Source: Pelagibacteraceae bacterium AG-414-E02
GTDB lineage: Bacteria; Pseudomonadota; Alphaproteobacteria; Pelagibacterales; Pelagibacteraceae
Assembly (NCBI GenBank): GCA_003214615.1
Contig: QCLK01000001.1
Span: forward strand, 186,001-250,000
DNA: 64,000 nucleotides
Reading direction: 5' to 3'
In this document: one piece after another, positions 30,098 through 42,780 of the stretch
Layout: each line of letters starts with the position of its first letter
Position numbering within the stretch: position 1 is the first letter of the stretch
Translations under genes and position numbers: made by a program
The notes under the pieces: generated by a model
Told to the model about the DNA's origin: nothing
Seen by the model: only the letters and a program-made list of their open reading frames with translations
The model's database searches: none

Positions 30098-30181
30098 AAT
30101 TTTTTAAAATTTATAAAAAATTGCATAGCAAATCAATCTTCATTATAATCCTTCTAAAAAAACATAGAGAGGGATAAAAAA

Positions 30182-30844
30182 ATGACTTTAAAAATTAATA
30201 GTGTAGCTCCAGATTTTACAGCGGAGACTTCTGAAGGAAAACTATCTTTTCACAAGTGGTTAGGAGATAGCTGGGGTGTTTTATTTTCACATCCAAAAGA
30301 CTTTACACCAGTATGCACAACGGAGCTTGGTGCGTTAGCTAAAATGAAGCCTGAATTTGATAAAAGAAATGTTAAAGTTATGGGCTTAAGTGTGGATCCA
30401 GTTTCTGATCACATTAAATGGCTTGATGACATTAAAGATGTTTGTGGATTGAAACCAAACTATCCAATTGTAGCTGATGAAAAGTTAGAAGTTGCAAAAC
30501 TTTATAATATGCTAGAAGGTGATGCGGGAACGACTTCTATGGGACGTACAGCGGTAGATAATCAAACAGTGAGAACTGTTTATGTTGTAAGACCTGATAA
30601 AAGAATCGGTTTATTTTTGACTTACCCAATGACTACTGGACGTAACTTTGATGAAATATTGAGAACAATTGATTCAATGCAACGGACAGCAAAACACAAA
30701 ATTGCTACACCAGCAAATTGGAAACCAGGTGAAAAAGTTATAATTGTTCCTAAAGTAACAAATGATGAAGCAAAAAAAATATATCCTGACGGATGGGAAA
30801 CACTAAAGCCTTATTTACGTAAGGTGCCTGACCCAGCAAAATAA
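30182..30844 (+). CDS. 1-Cys type peroxiredoxin (Prx6-like)
   Basis: SHPKDFTPVCTTELGALAKMKPEFDKRNVKVMGLSVDPVSDHIKW. Confidence 0.92.
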   Translation: MTLKINSVAPDFTAETSEGKLSFHKWLGDSWGVLFSHPKDFTPVCTTELGALAKMKPEFDKRNVKVMGLSVDPVSDHIKWLDDIKDVCGLKPNYPIVADEKLEVAKLYNMLEGDAGTTSMGRTAVDNQTVRTVYVVRPDKRIGLFLTYPMTTGRNFDEILRTIDSMQRTAKHKIATPANWKPGEKVIIVPKVTNDEAKKIYPDGWETLKPYLRKVPDPAK

Positions 30845-30846
30845 AT

Positions 30847-31491
30847 TTGGATCAAAAAAAATTAGATCAACAATCTCAGCATTGGGAGAATAGCTTTTCA
30901 AGTAAGCCTGTGATGTTTGGCCATGAACCGAGTATAGCGGCTGTCACATCACTTAAATTCTTCAAAGATAAAAATATTGTTGAATTGGGAGCTGGCCTAG
31001 GCAGAGATACAATATTTTTCGCACAAAACTCTGTCTATGTAGAAGCTTTTGACTATAGCGAAAAAGCAATTGAAACTATTAAAAAGAAGTCTAAAAAATT
31101 AAATCTTTCTGACTTTGTAAAAGCAAAAGTTTTTGATGTAAGAAAAAAACTGCCTTTTGAAAACAATACTATAGACGCATGTTTTTCTCATATGCTTTAT
31201 TGTATGGCGCTGTCTAATTTAGATCTTGAAAATTTAAATAAAGAAATCTTTCGAATTTTAAAGCCTGGGGGAATTAATATATACACAGCTCGTCATACCG
31301 ATGATGGTGATTATAAAAATGGAATTCATATGGGTGAAGATCTTTACGAAAACGATGGTTTTATTGTTCATTTCTTTTCTAAAGATAAAGTAAATCAACT
31401 TGCAAAAGGCTTTGAAATTTTAGATATAGAAAAATTTGAAGAAGGGAGTTTTCCTAGAAAACTATTTAAAGTAATAACTAAAAAAAAATAA
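30847..31491 (+). CDS. Class I SAM-dependent methyltransferase (TehB-like), TTG start
   Basis: IVELGAGLGRDTIFFAQN, KPGGINIYTARHTDDGDY; TTG at 30847 lies 2 nt after the Prx stop. Confidence 0.8.
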   Translation: MDQKKLDQQSQHWENSFSSKPVMFGHEPSIAAVTSLKFFKDKNIVELGAGLGRDTIFFAQNSVYVEAFDYSEKAIETIKKKSKKLNLSDFVKAKVFDVRKKLPFENNTIDACFSHMLYCMALSNLDLENLNKEIFRILKPGGINIYTARHTDDGDYKNGIHMGEDLYENDGFIVHFFSKDKVNQLAKGFEILDIEKFEEGSFPRKLFKVITKKK

Positions 31492-31492
31492 A

Positions 31493-31861
31493 TCACTTGT
31501 TTTTTTTAGGAGCAAAAACTAAGCATAATCCATTATTACAATATCTCTTGCCAGTGGGTTTAGGACCATCATCAAAAATATGACCATGATGTCCTCCGCA
31601 TTTTTTACAATGATATTCTGTCCTGGGAGAACCAATTATGGTATCTATTTTAGTTTCAAACACATTGGGTAAAGACTCAAAAAAGGAAGGCCAACCGCTT
31701 CCACTTTCATATTTTTTACTTGATTCAAATAATTTAGTCCCGCAACCCGCGCAAAGATAATCCCCTTCTCTTTTTTCGTAATTTAAAGAACTGCTCCCTG
31801 GTGCCTCTGTACCTTCTTCAAATAGAATATGCTTCTGTTCTGCTGTTAAATTTTTATCCAT
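31493..31861 (-). CDS. msrB: Peptide-methionine (R)-S-oxide reductase MsrB
   Basis: GSGWPSFFESL, CKKCGGHHGHIFDDGPKPTGKRYCNNGLCL. Confidence 0.93.
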   Translation of the reverse strand: MDKNLTAEQKHILFEEGTEAPGSSSLNYEKREGDYLCAGCGTKLFESSKKYESGSGWPSFFESLPNVFETKIDTIIGSPRTEYHCKKCGGHHGHIFDDGPKPTGKRYCNNGLCLVFAPKKNK

Positions 31862-32753
31862 TTTTACTTTTTTTAGATGACAGAATAATACCTGTAATAA
31901 TTAATAAAGCCCCAATTAAATGATAAATCATAAATTGCTCATCAAATATAAGTATAGCTAAAATCGTGCTAAAAATTGGCATTAGATGCAAAAATATTCC
32001 CGCACGATTAGACCCAATAATAGAGATTCCTTTAATCCATAAAATAAAGGATGCTAGGCCTGGAAAGAGAACAACATAAGATAGTGTTAATACAAATGGT
32101 AAATTTAAACTCGCTTTATAACCCAAAGATAGTTCTAATAGATATGCGGGAAGTAAAAAAACTAACCCAGCAGAAATAATCGTTTGCAAAAGTGATAGTT
32201 GAGATATTTCTAATTTTTTTTTTCTTAGTAAGGCTGAATACATTGCCCAAGAAAACATTGCAACTACCATCCATAAATCTCCTTTATTAAAATTTAAATT
32301 TAACAAAATAAATAAGTCAGCTTTAGTAATAATGATAATCACGCCAAAAAGGGAGAAAACAACACCTAATACTTGAAAAATATTAGTTTTTTCAATTTTA
32401 AATAACCAACAAAAAACAATTATCATCACAGGAATGGTTGATATCATTAAAACTCCGCTGATCACTTGAGTAAAATTTAATGAATAGTAAACAATGGAAT
32501 TAAATATCGTAATACTAGTAATTCCTAAAATTATAATTAATTTTACATTTTGAAATATGTAATCTTTCTTCTCAAGAATTTCCTTAAGTGTGAAGGGGGC
32601 TAATATAAGCCAGGCAAATGTCCATCTATAAAAATTTAAAGTAAAAGGTGGAATTTCAAAAAAACTTGCTGCCTTTCCAACAATAAAATTGCCCGACCAA
32701 AATAAAGTGGTTAATATGAGAAAAATATAAGCTGTTCTATCTTTAGTTAGCAA
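31854..32753 (-). CDS. EamA/DMT family transporter
   Basis: Ten-TM EamA repeats: FWSGNFIVGKAASFFEIPPFTLNFYRW. Confidence 0.88.
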   Translation of the reverse strand: MLTKDRTAYIFLILTTLFWSGNFIVGKAASFFEIPPFTLNFYRWTFAWLILAPFTLKEILEKKDYIFQNVKLIIILGITSITIFNSIVYYSLNFTQVISGVLMISTIPVMIIVFCWLFKIEKTNIFQVLGVVFSLFGVIIIITKADLFILLNLNFNKGDLWMVVAMFSWAMYSALLRKKKLEISQLSLLQTIISAGLVFLLPAYLLELSLGYKASLNLPFVLTLSYVVLFPGLASFILWIKGISIIGSNRAGIFLHLMPIFSTILAILIFDEQFMIYHLIGALLIITGIILSSKKSKNG

Positions 32754-32761
32754 ATTTACCT

Positions 32762-34018
32762 CTAATTAAATCTGCTTGAACTGTAAGCAGACAAGTCTAA
32801 ATTTGTATTTTCTTTTGCAATTATGCCGGCAACAATTTTTCCAGAAATGGCTCCCAGTGTCCAACCTAAATGGTGGTGGCCAAAAGAATAAAATAAATTC
32901 TTGTGATTTTTTGATTTTCCCATAACTGGCAAAAAATCAGGCAGTGTTGGTCTAAAACCTAGCCATTCATCATCATGATCATTTAATTCTGGAAAAAGGT
33001 ATTTTGCATTATTTACCAGATTTAAAATTCTTTTTTTACTTACTGGATTATGTAAACCTCCAAATTCAACTGTACCCACTACTCTTAAGCCTTGTTCCAT
33101 TGGAGTTATCCCAAAACCTCTATTTAAAAAAATTACTGGTCTAGAAAGAAGATTGTCGTATCCTTTAAAATGGACATGATAACCTCGTTCAGTGTCCAGC
33201 GGAATTTTTTCGTTAGTTTGATCTGTTAGTTTTTTTGAAAAAGCCCCACATGCAATTACTGCTTTATCAAATGTGTATAAATTTGAACTAGTTTTAATTA
33301 ACGGTTTATCATCCGATGAAAAATTTATTTTTTCAACATTTTCTTTTTTAAATTTTCCACCTTTTTTTAAAAACAAATCAAATAGTTTAATTAAAATTTT
33401 TCTAGGATTTCTAGCATGCCTAGCACCTGGATACAAAACTCCACCATGATAAATTTGTTTTATATGTGGTTCAAGATCATGAATTTCGTGTGGTTTTAAT
33501 AATTTTTGTTCTACACCCAATTCTTTTCTAACATTAATTTCTAACTCTCTACTTTTTAAATCTTTGTCGGTCCAAAAATAAATAATGCCTTTGCTTTCTA
33601 CTAATCCTGAAATATCAATCTCTTGAAAAAGTTCATCATACGCTGGCAATGCCAAATCTAAAATTTGATGCATATATTTTGCTGTATGCATCATTTTCTT
33701 TTTTGTACAATTTTTGATAAATTTTAAAAACCAAGGTATCATCTTGGGTACATAGTTCCATTTTAAAGCTAAGGGTCCAGTTGCACTTAACAGCATAGCC
33801 GGCACATCTATTAAGATATCTGGTCTATTCATTGATAAAGAAGCATAAGGAGAAAAATGACCTGCATTTCCATACGAAGCTGAATTTTTTCCAGGTTCGT
33901 CTTTATCTATAATAGTAACTTTGAAACCTTTTTTAATTAAATTTAGAGACACACAAACACCCTGGATACCTGCGCCGATAACTCCAACAGAAGATTTTTG
34001 CTCTACGTCTCCGTCCAT
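32762..34018 (-). CDS. dadA: FAD-dependent D-amino-acid dehydrogenase-like (DadA family)
   Basis: VGVIGAGIQGVCVSLNLIKKGFKVTIIDKDEPGKNSASYGNAGHFSP...; GFRPTLPDFLPVMG, FSFGHHHLGWTLGAISG. Confidence 0.8.
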   Translation of the reverse strand: MDGDVEQKSSVGVIGAGIQGVCVSLNLIKKGFKVTIIDKDEPGKNSASYGNAGHFSPYASLSMNRPDILIDVPAMLLSATGPLALKWNYVPKMIPWFLKFIKNCTKKKMMHTAKYMHQILDLALPAYDELFQEIDISGLVESKGIIYFWTDKDLKSRELEINVRKELGVEQKLLKPHEIHDLEPHIKQIYHGGVLYPGARHARNPRKILIKLFDLFLKKGGKFKKENVEKINFSSDDKPLIKTSSNLYTFDKAVIACGAFSKKLTDQTNEKIPLDTERGYHVHFKGYDNLLSRPVIFLNRGFGITPMEQGLRVVGTVEFGGLHNPVSKKRILNLVNNAKYLFPELNDHDDEWLGFRPTLPDFLPVMGKSKNHKNLFYSFGHHHLGWTLGAISGKIVAGIIAKENTNLDLSAYSSSRFN

Positions 34019-34066
34019 AGTGCTTTTAGTTATATATTATTTCAGAACTTGTGCTGAGGTGACAAT

Positions 34067-34531
34067 TTATACTGCTTCTTTGTGCGTTGTAACAGGTACA
34101 ATTTTTGGTTTTCTTGGTTCTGATCTCTCAACAATTTCCTCAATTGCAATATCTTCCTCGGTATTTGTTTTACCGTTACTAACTCTTTTAATATAACCGT
34201 CAATATCCGCTCCTTCTTCTGTTTTTAGCGAATTTCTGAAAAAAATATCACCTTTAATAATTGCTGTCTTTCCAATTACGACGGTGTCAGCTGTAATTTT
34301 TCCTTCAATGTGTCCGTTAATTTCTATAACTGTTGCTTCTAATGAGCCTCTGATTGATCCCGTTTCTTTAATTGTAACTTCTGATACAAAAACATTTCCA
34401 TTTACCAAACCTGCTACGTCAACAGCACCTGAAGATCTTAAGTCTCCTTCGATCTGCAATGTCTCTCCCACGAAAGAACGACCGCTGTGGTTTAAACCTT
34501 TTGTTTTTGTTGAGCGTAAGTTTTCAAACAT
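34067..34531 (-). CDS. Bactofilin (polymer-forming cytoskeletal protein)
   Basis: SFVGETLQIEGDLRSSGAVDVAGLVNGNVFVSEVTIKETGSIRGSLEATVIEINGHIEGKI. Confidence 0.92.
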   Translation of the reverse strand: MFENLRSTKTKGLNHSGRSFVGETLQIEGDLRSSGAVDVAGLVNGNVFVSEVTIKETGSIRGSLEATVIEINGHIEGKITADTVVIGKTAIIKGDIFFRNSLKTEEGADIDGYIKRVSNGKTNTEEDIAIEEIVERSEPRKPKIVPVTTHKEAV

Positions 34532-34633
34532 AATTTAATTTAAGCACAAAACGTAAATATTTAGAACATAAAAATGAGATAATTTAAGGAAAATAATACA
34601 ATCTGAAGTTGTTATAGAAATTATTTTCTTTTT

Positions 34634-35743
34634 TTATATTGCTTCCTCTTGATGGACTTTACAGCCCATAACAATGCCTAACCCTATCATCATGGATAGC
34701 ATTGCCGAGCCACCATATGACATTATAGGCAGTGGCGCTCCTACAATTGGTAGTAAGCCCAGAACCATTGACATATTTACAGCGACATATGCGAAAAATG
34801 ACGCAGCGAAGCCAAAACAGAATAATTTTGAAAAATTATTTCTCGCCTGATTACCTATCTGAACAATCCTATATATTATGAGTACATAAACTAGTAATAG
34901 GCCTGAGGAGCCAATTAGACCGAATTCTTCAGAAAATAAGGTAAATATAAAATCTGTATGCTTTTCAGGTAAATAGTCTAAATAACTCTGGCTTCCCTGC
35001 AAATAGCCTTTTCCAAAAATTCCACCAGATCCGATGGCAATTTTTGATTGAATAATTTGGTAGCCCGCTCCTAGAGGATCTCTTTCAGGATTAAAAAAAG
35101 TTAAAATTCTTGATTTTTGGTAGGGTTTTAAAAATGATATTCCAACTGGAAGTAAACAAATAAAAACAAAAAAAGTATACAAAAAATACTTTATTCTAAA
35201 ACCTGTTAACCAAATCACAGCGAGACCTCCGACTAATAGTAATACCGCTGTACCTAAATCTGGTTGTGTAGCAACTAGTAAAACAGGAATAAATATTACA
35301 AAGATGGGTACAAATAGATATTTTATTTGGGTAATATTTTCTGAAGGGATTTTGTAATAATACCTCGCTAAAAAAATAATTAAGGCTACTTTCATTAATT
35401 CAGAGGGTTGAAGATTGATAAAAAATAAATTAATCCAACGTTTCGATCCTGAAGCAGTTACACCATAAAAATCTACAGCAAATAATAGTGCTAATATTAT
35501 TAAATAAAATAAATAAGCAGATTGAGCCCATAATCTAACTCTAAAAAAAGCAATAATAATAAACAAAACAAAAAAAACGCAAAATCTGTAAAGATGACTT
35601 TTTGTATAATAGCCAAATGTACCTTGCTCTGTGGAATACATCGCAAAAATACTTATAATTCCTAACGATAGAATCAAAAAAATTAGTGTAAAATCTAATG
35701 CAAAAAATTTATCTCTGAAACTTTGATTTCCTCTCTGAAACAT
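34634..35743 (-). CDS. rodA: Rod shape-determining glycosyltransferase RodA
   Basis: SEDS family: QPSELMKVALIIFLARYY, QPDLGTAVLL, LPEKHTDFIFTLFSEEFGLIG. Confidence 0.95.
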   Translation of the reverse strand: MFQRGNQSFRDKFFALDFTLIFLILSLGIISIFAMYSTEQGTFGYYTKSHLYRFCVFFVLFIIIAFFRVRLWAQSAYLFYLIILALLFAVDFYGVTASGSKRWINLFFINLQPSELMKVALIIFLARYYYKIPSENITQIKYLFVPIFVIFIPVLLVATQPDLGTAVLLLVGGLAVIWLTGFRIKYFLYTFFVFICLLPVGISFLKPYQKSRILTFFNPERDPLGAGYQIIQSKIAIGSGGIFGKGYLQGSQSYLDYLPEKHTDFIFTLFSEEFGLIGSSGLLLVYVLIIYRIVQIGNQARNNFSKLFCFGFAASFFAYVAVNMSMVLGLLPIVGAPLPIMSYGGSAMLSMMIGLGIVMGCKVHQEEAI

Positions 35744-35746
35744 AAT

Positions 35747-37666
35747 TTAAGCCTCCTGAAATAAGTCTAATTGATATTTTTTTCGCAACTTATGCCTGTC
35801 TAAAACTTTTTTTATCACTTTTTTTGCAATTGGAGCTGCTCCTGAACTACCTGTACCTCCATGTTCGATAACAACACTAATTGAATATCTTGGATTTTTA
35901 TAAGGTGCAAATGCAATAAATAGCGCATGATCTCTATCTTTATAGGGCAAATCTTTTTGTTTTAACTTAAGCTCTCTTGCTTCTTCCGTAATTCTTTTTG
36001 TTTGTGATGTTCCTGTTTTTCCTGCATAAATATATTCTTTTGGAAGCCTTGAGCCATAAGATGTTCCCCTTGGTTCATTAGTTGCTCCATATAAAGCTTC
36101 AAGTACAAATTTAATGTTTTCTTTATTTCTATAAAGTTTTTTTAAGTTTGAAAAATGTGAATCCGTATTATTTTTTGAAGTAAATTTTTCTCTCCAAGCA
36201 TTAATAATAGGTTGTAAAGCATATTTATCATCGATTATTCGTGGTTTGATTTCATATCCACCGTTAGCTAGCTGTGCCATCATTAAACATAATTGCAATG
36301 GAGTGGTTTGAAAATATCCTTGCCCTATTCCAGTAATCATAGTTTCCCCCAAAACCCATCCTTTTCCTATATTTTTTAATTTCCACTCTGTGTTTGGTAC
36401 AACTCCAGATTTTTCCTCATTAAAAGCGCCTAAAACTTTTTTTCCTAGTCCAAATTGTTTCGCAGTAATTGATAATCTGTCAACTCCCAATCTTCGAGCA
36501 GTTTCGTAAAAATAAATATCGCATGATTGTTTGATGGCCATTCTTAAATTCATAAATCCATGGCCTTTTTCTTTCCAACAATGATATTTTTGTCCATAAC
36601 GTTCAACACTACCCCTGCATTCAACAACCAGGCTGGGACTAATGACATCATTTTCTAGCGCTGACAGTGCAACAATTGGTTTAATGGTTGAGCCGGGCGG
36701 ATATAGCCCTGACATTGGCTTATTAATAAGCGGTTTTTTTGAATTGTTAATTAATTCTTGCCAATCATTTTGACTTATACCATGCACAAACTTATTTGGA
36801 TTATACGTCGGACTTGAAACTATAGCTACTATATCACCCGTATATATATCCATAACACAAACAGAGCCACTTTTATCCTTAATTAATTCGTTTGCGAATT
36901 TTTGAACTTCTTGATCAATGGTTGTTCTAAAATTTTTACCTGGAGTTCCTTGAATTAATTTTAATTCTTTTATTCTTTTCCCGTAGGCATTAACTTCAAA
37001 TCTTTTAAGTCCAGGCCGACCGATCATTGATGCGTTTAGATATTTTTCTAAACCATTTTTTCCAGTTTTTAAACCAGGTGCATTCATTTCTCTAAGTAAT
37101 TTGCTTTTTTCTAAATCTGACACACTGATATCTGATACATAGCCAATAATATGAGAGGAAGATCCATCTTCTGAATATTTTCTCGCTACAGATACCACGG
37201 GTTTTATCCCCTGGATCTCGTGTAAAAAAAGATTTAATCTGGAAAATTCAGACCAGGTTAAGTTATCCGAAACTATAATTGGCTCCCAAGGTTTTCGTTT
37301 TTTCAATCTTTTAATTAAACTACTTTGTTTTTTTTTGTCCAAGTTAATGATTCTTGATAGCCTAAAAAATAACTCTTCCAAATCAGGCACATCTTCTGGA
37401 ACCATGTGTAATTGAAACACTTGGGTATTGCTTGCAATTTTTTTCCCATAGTAGTCTTCGATTATGCCTCTTTGTGGAACAGTTTTCCATTCTCTTAATC
37501 TATTTTTATCTGACAATGATCTGTATTTTATATTTTCTGCGATTTGCAAATATAACAACCGACTAAATATGCTAATGAACACAACAATTTTTGCTGCGGA
37601 TAAAATAAACATACGTCGACTAATTAATTTTGATTTATTTTGAAATGTTTCAGCAAAACTTATCAT
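35747..37666 (-). CDS. mrdA: Penicillin-binding protein 2
   Basis: PGSTIKPIVALSAL (SxxK), KTGTSQT, HALFIAFAP. Confidence 0.95.
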   Translation of the reverse strand: MISFAETFQNKSKLISRRMFILSAAKIVVFISIFSRLLYLQIAENIKYRSLSDKNRLREWKTVPQRGIIEDYYGKKIASNTQVFQLHMVPEDVPDLEELFFRLSRIINLDKKKQSSLIKRLKKRKPWEPIIVSDNLTWSEFSRLNLFLHEIQGIKPVVSVARKYSEDGSSSHIIGYVSDISVSDLEKSKLLREMNAPGLKTGKNGLEKYLNASMIGRPGLKRFEVNAYGKRIKELKLIQGTPGKNFRTTIDQEVQKFANELIKDKSGSVCVMDIYTGDIVAIVSSPTYNPNKFVHGISQNDWQELINNSKKPLINKPMSGLYPPGSTIKPIVALSALENDVISPSLVVECRGSVERYGQKYHCWKEKGHGFMNLRMAIKQSCDIYFYETARRLGVDRLSITAKQFGLGKKVLGAFNEEKSGVVPNTEWKLKNIGKGWVLGETMITGIGQGYFQTTPLQLCLMMAQLANGGYEIKPRIIDDKYALQPIINAWREKFTSKNNTDSHFSNLKKLYRNKENIKFVLEALYGATNEPRGTSYGSRLPKEYIYAGKTGTSQTKRITEEARELKLKQKDLPYKDRDHALFIAFAPYKNPRYSISVVIEHGGTGSSGAAPIAKKVIKKVLDRHKLRKKYQLDLFQEA

Positions 37667-37669
37667 TGG

Positions 37670-38164
37670 TTAACTTCTCATAAAATTTAACATAAGTGAA
37701 AAAATTCCCCATAAAACTGGATAAAAAATAACGGTAAAAATAGAATCTTTAAATAAATCTAAATAACTTAATGAATAATCTGAAAAGTATAAAGTAAGAA
37801 AATAGATAAAATTTGCAATTAATAATGCTGGAATAAAACTAATCCAATCGTTTAATAATGTAATTCTTACTGTTACAACTCTTACATAAGAAGCTGCTGC
37901 TGCTATCGCCAACAATGATAAGGAGTTAACTCCTAATGGAAATCCATAAACAACATCACTGATTATTCCAGACAAAAATACAAAGCCATAGGTCATGCTG
38001 TTTGGCTGTCTTAATACCCAGTAATAAACTAAAATGTAGTGAATATTTATTGAAAAAAATCTTAAATCAATTACAGAATTACCGTTAAACGAAATAAAAA
38101 AAAGTAAAAAAATCGGCAACAATTCAAAAAATCGAAATTTAATTTGTTTATAAAAAAAAGCCAT
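37670..38164 (-). CDS. mreD: Rod shape-determining protein MreD
   Basis: Polytopic ~164 aa protein between mreC and mrdA; GFVFLSGIISDVVYGFPLGVNSL. Confidence 0.85.
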   Translation of the reverse strand: MAFFYKQIKFRFFELLPIFLLFFISFNGNSVIDLRFFSINIHYILVYYWVLRQPNSMTYGFVFLSGIISDVVYGFPLGVNSLSLLAIAAAASYVRVVTVRITLLNDWISFIPALLIANFIYFLTLYFSDYSLSYLDLFKDSIFTVIFYPVLWGIFSLMLNFMRS

Positions 38165-38169
38165 AAAAC

Positions 38170-39024
38170 CTATTTTTCACTATCTAAATTTAATTCATTT
38201 AATTTAACATTCACGAAAGAGACCTGACTTAAATCTGAAAACAATAAAACTTTAACAACTCCATTATCAATTTTTGTTTCACCGATAGGAATGCCTGGAG
38301 AAAAAATCCCTTCTTTTCCTGAAGTATAAACTTTGTCGCCATCTTGAATTGAGTGATTTTCAGGCAAAAATTCTAATGTTGGTTTATTTGGACCATGACC
38401 ACTTAAAATAGAATGATAAGCTGATGGTTCTGTTAAAACTGGAATTTTACTGTTCAAATCCGATACAAGTAAAACCCTGGATGAGAAAAAATTCACATCA
38501 ACTATTCTTCCTATAAAGTTTTCTCCATTTAAAACAGCCATGCCATTCTTTATATTCTTGTTACTACCAATATTTATAATGAAAGAATTGTTATAAGGAC
38601 TTTGTTTATCTAACATTACTCTTGCGCTTGCAAAATCAGAGGATGATTCTACTTGTTCCTGAATTAATTTTCTTAGCTGTGAATTTTCTAACTCTAAATA
38701 GTCGGACTTTGAAATATTATTTTTTAATAAATCATTCTCTTTCTTTAATTCGTTGTAACTATCCTTAAGATTTATGTATGATATAAAATAATTTGTTAAG
38801 TTACTTATAGCTTTTGGAGGGGCAGAAACAACCACAGATCCTCTATAAATTGTGTCTTTAATAAATGATCTTAAATAGTTAAGCGGCTTAGTCTCTATAG
38901 TTTCTAAATAGATAAATATGACAGAAAGAATAGTAAGTGAAAATAAATAAAATCTTTTTTTTGTGCCTTTTGCTAATAAAGCAGAACGAATTGTTATGCC
39001 AACATCTTCACGTCTTGTATCCAT
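38170..39024 (-). CDS. mreC: Rod shape-determining protein MreC
   Basis: N-terminal TM plus coiled coil, INIGSNKNIKNGMAVLNGENFIGRIVDV. Confidence 0.92.
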   Translation of the reverse strand: MDTRREDVGITIRSALLAKGTKKRFYLFSLTILSVIFIYLETIETKPLNYLRSFIKDTIYRGSVVVSAPPKAISNLTNYFISYINLKDSYNELKKENDLLKNNISKSDYLELENSQLRKLIQEQVESSSDFASARVMLDKQSPYNNSFIINIGSNKNIKNGMAVLNGENFIGRIVDVNFFSSRVLLVSDLNSKIPVLTEPSAYHSILSGHGPNKPTLEFLPENHSIQDGDKVYTSGKEGIFSPGIPIGETKIDNGVVKVLLFSDLSQVSFVNVKLNELNLDSEK

Positions 39025-39043
39025 AATTCATTATCTACAAAAA

Positions 39044-40078
<1,035 letters not shown>

Positions 40079-41662
40079 TTATATTCCTTTCATTTTATGT
40101 TGTTGATAATTTTTTTGCTTTTGATAATTTTCTGGTGCAGTTTTTTCTCTTTTTATAATCATTTTATTTAACGCATTTAAATAGGCGTTAGCTGACGCAA
40201 CCAGAGTATCCGTATCAGCTGCCTGTCCAACTGTAGTCTTTCCTTTTTCTTCGATTCTCACACTAACCGTTGCCTGAGCATCAGTACCTTCTGTTACAGC
40301 ATGCACTTGGTACAGTTGAAGTTTTACATCATGAGGATATAATTTTTTTATACATTTAAAAATGGCATCAACTGGACCATCGCCAGTTTCTGTTGCTTTT
40401 TTTATATCTCCATAAACCTCTAATGTCATATCTGCTCTTTGTGGTTCTCCTGTTCCAGCAAACACTTTAAGAGATTTTAAAATTATAACATTGTCTTCTT
40501 TAATTAAACTATCGTCAACAAGAGCTGCAATATCCTCATCGTAAACATGTTTCTTTTTGTCAGCTAAAACTTTAAATTTTCCAAAAGCAATTTGAATTAC
40601 ATCATCAGTAATATCTTTATAACCAAGATCGGTTAACTTATCTTTAAACGCATGTCTCCCTGAATGTTTACCCATGACTAATGAAGTTTGTTTGACACCA
40701 ACACTTTCTGGAGTCATAATTTCATAAGTATTTCTATTTTTTAACATTCCATCTTGGTGTATCCCAGATTCGTGTGCAAAAGCATTCTTTCCAACTACTG
40801 CTTTGTTAAATTGAACAGGAAAACCAGTAGCGTTTGAAACAACTTTTGATGCCTTACTTAATAATTTTGTATTAATTCCTGTCTTAAATGGCATTAGGTC
40901 ATTTCTGGTTTTAATTGCCATTACAATTTCCTCTAATGCTGCATTACCAGCTCTTTCCCCAATACCGTTAATTGTACATTCAATTTGTCTTGCACCAGCT
41001 GAGACTCCGGCTAAAGAATTTGCCACAGCTAAACCTAGATCATTATGACAATGCGTTGAAAGGATGGCCTTATCTATGTTAGGCACTTTATTAATTAATG
41101 TTTCGATTATTTTTCTAAATTCTGAAGGAGCTGAGTACCCAACTGTGTCTGGTATATTAATAGTTTTTGCTCCACATTTAATTGCAAGTTCTACAGTTTT
41201 ACACATAAAATCCATTTTGGTTCTCGTTCCATCCTCGCATGACCATTCTACATCATCGGTAAATTTTCTTGCATATGTTACATGTTCTTTTATTGACTCA
41301 ATAACCTCTTCTGGAGATTTATTTAATTTATGCTTCATATGAAGAGGGCTTGTTGAAATGAAAGTATGAATTCTGAATCTTTTTGCTGACTTTAACGCCT
41401 CATAACATGCATCAATATCTTTTTTTGTGTGTCTAGAAAGTCCACATGGAATTGATTTTTTTAAAATTTTACTAACCTCAGTAACGGCTTCAAAGTCACC
41501 AGGGGAAGCAATGGGAAATCCAGCTTCAATTATATCAACACCAAGTTCGTCAAAAACTCTGGAAATTTGAATTTTCTCTTCAAGACTCATTGATGCGCCG
41601 GGTGACTGCTCACCATCACGCATTGTTGTATCAAATATGTATACTCTGTTTTTGTCAGACAT
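40079..41662 (-). CDS. leuA: 2-isopropylmalate synthase
   Basis: FDTTMRDGEQSPGASM, STHCHNDLGLAVANSLAG; listed start at 41692 is likely 10 aa too long. Confidence 0.95.
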   Translation of the reverse strand: MSDKNRVYIFDTTMRDGEQSPGASMSLEEKIQISRVFDELGVDIIEAGFPIASPGDFEAVTEVSKILKKSIPCGLSRHTKKDIDACYEALKSAKRFRIHTFISTSPLHMKHKLNKSPEEVIESIKEHVTYARKFTDDVEWSCEDGTRTKMDFMCKTVELAIKCGAKTINIPDTVGYSAPSEFRKIIETLINKVPNIDKAILSTHCHNDLGLAVANSLAGVSAGARQIECTINGIGERAGNAALEEIVMAIKTRNDLMPFKTGINTKLLSKASKVVSNATGFPVQFNKAVVGKNAFAHESGIHQDGMLKNRNTYEIMTPESVGVKQTSLVMGKHSGRHAFKDKLTDLGYKDITDDVIQIAFGKFKVLADKKKHVYDEDIAALVDDSLIKEDNVIILKSLKVFAGTGEPQRADMTLEVYGDIKKATETGDGPVDAIFKCIKKLYPHDVKLQLYQVHAVTEGTDAQATVSVRIEEKGKTTVGQAADTDTLVASANAYLNALNKMIIKREKTAPENYQKQKNYQQHKMKGI

Positions 41663-41748
41663 TTTGGTTTCTTTTTTTAAATAACAATACAATCTCTAAG
41701 CGAGAATGTAAAATAATTCCTCACCAAAAGTGAAAAGTTTTTAAAAAA

Positions 41749-42780
<1,032 letters not shown>

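Noticed and set aside
33921-34538. Plus-strand ORFs opposite dadA/bactofilin
   Set aside because: Antisense shadows of well-identified minus-strand genes.
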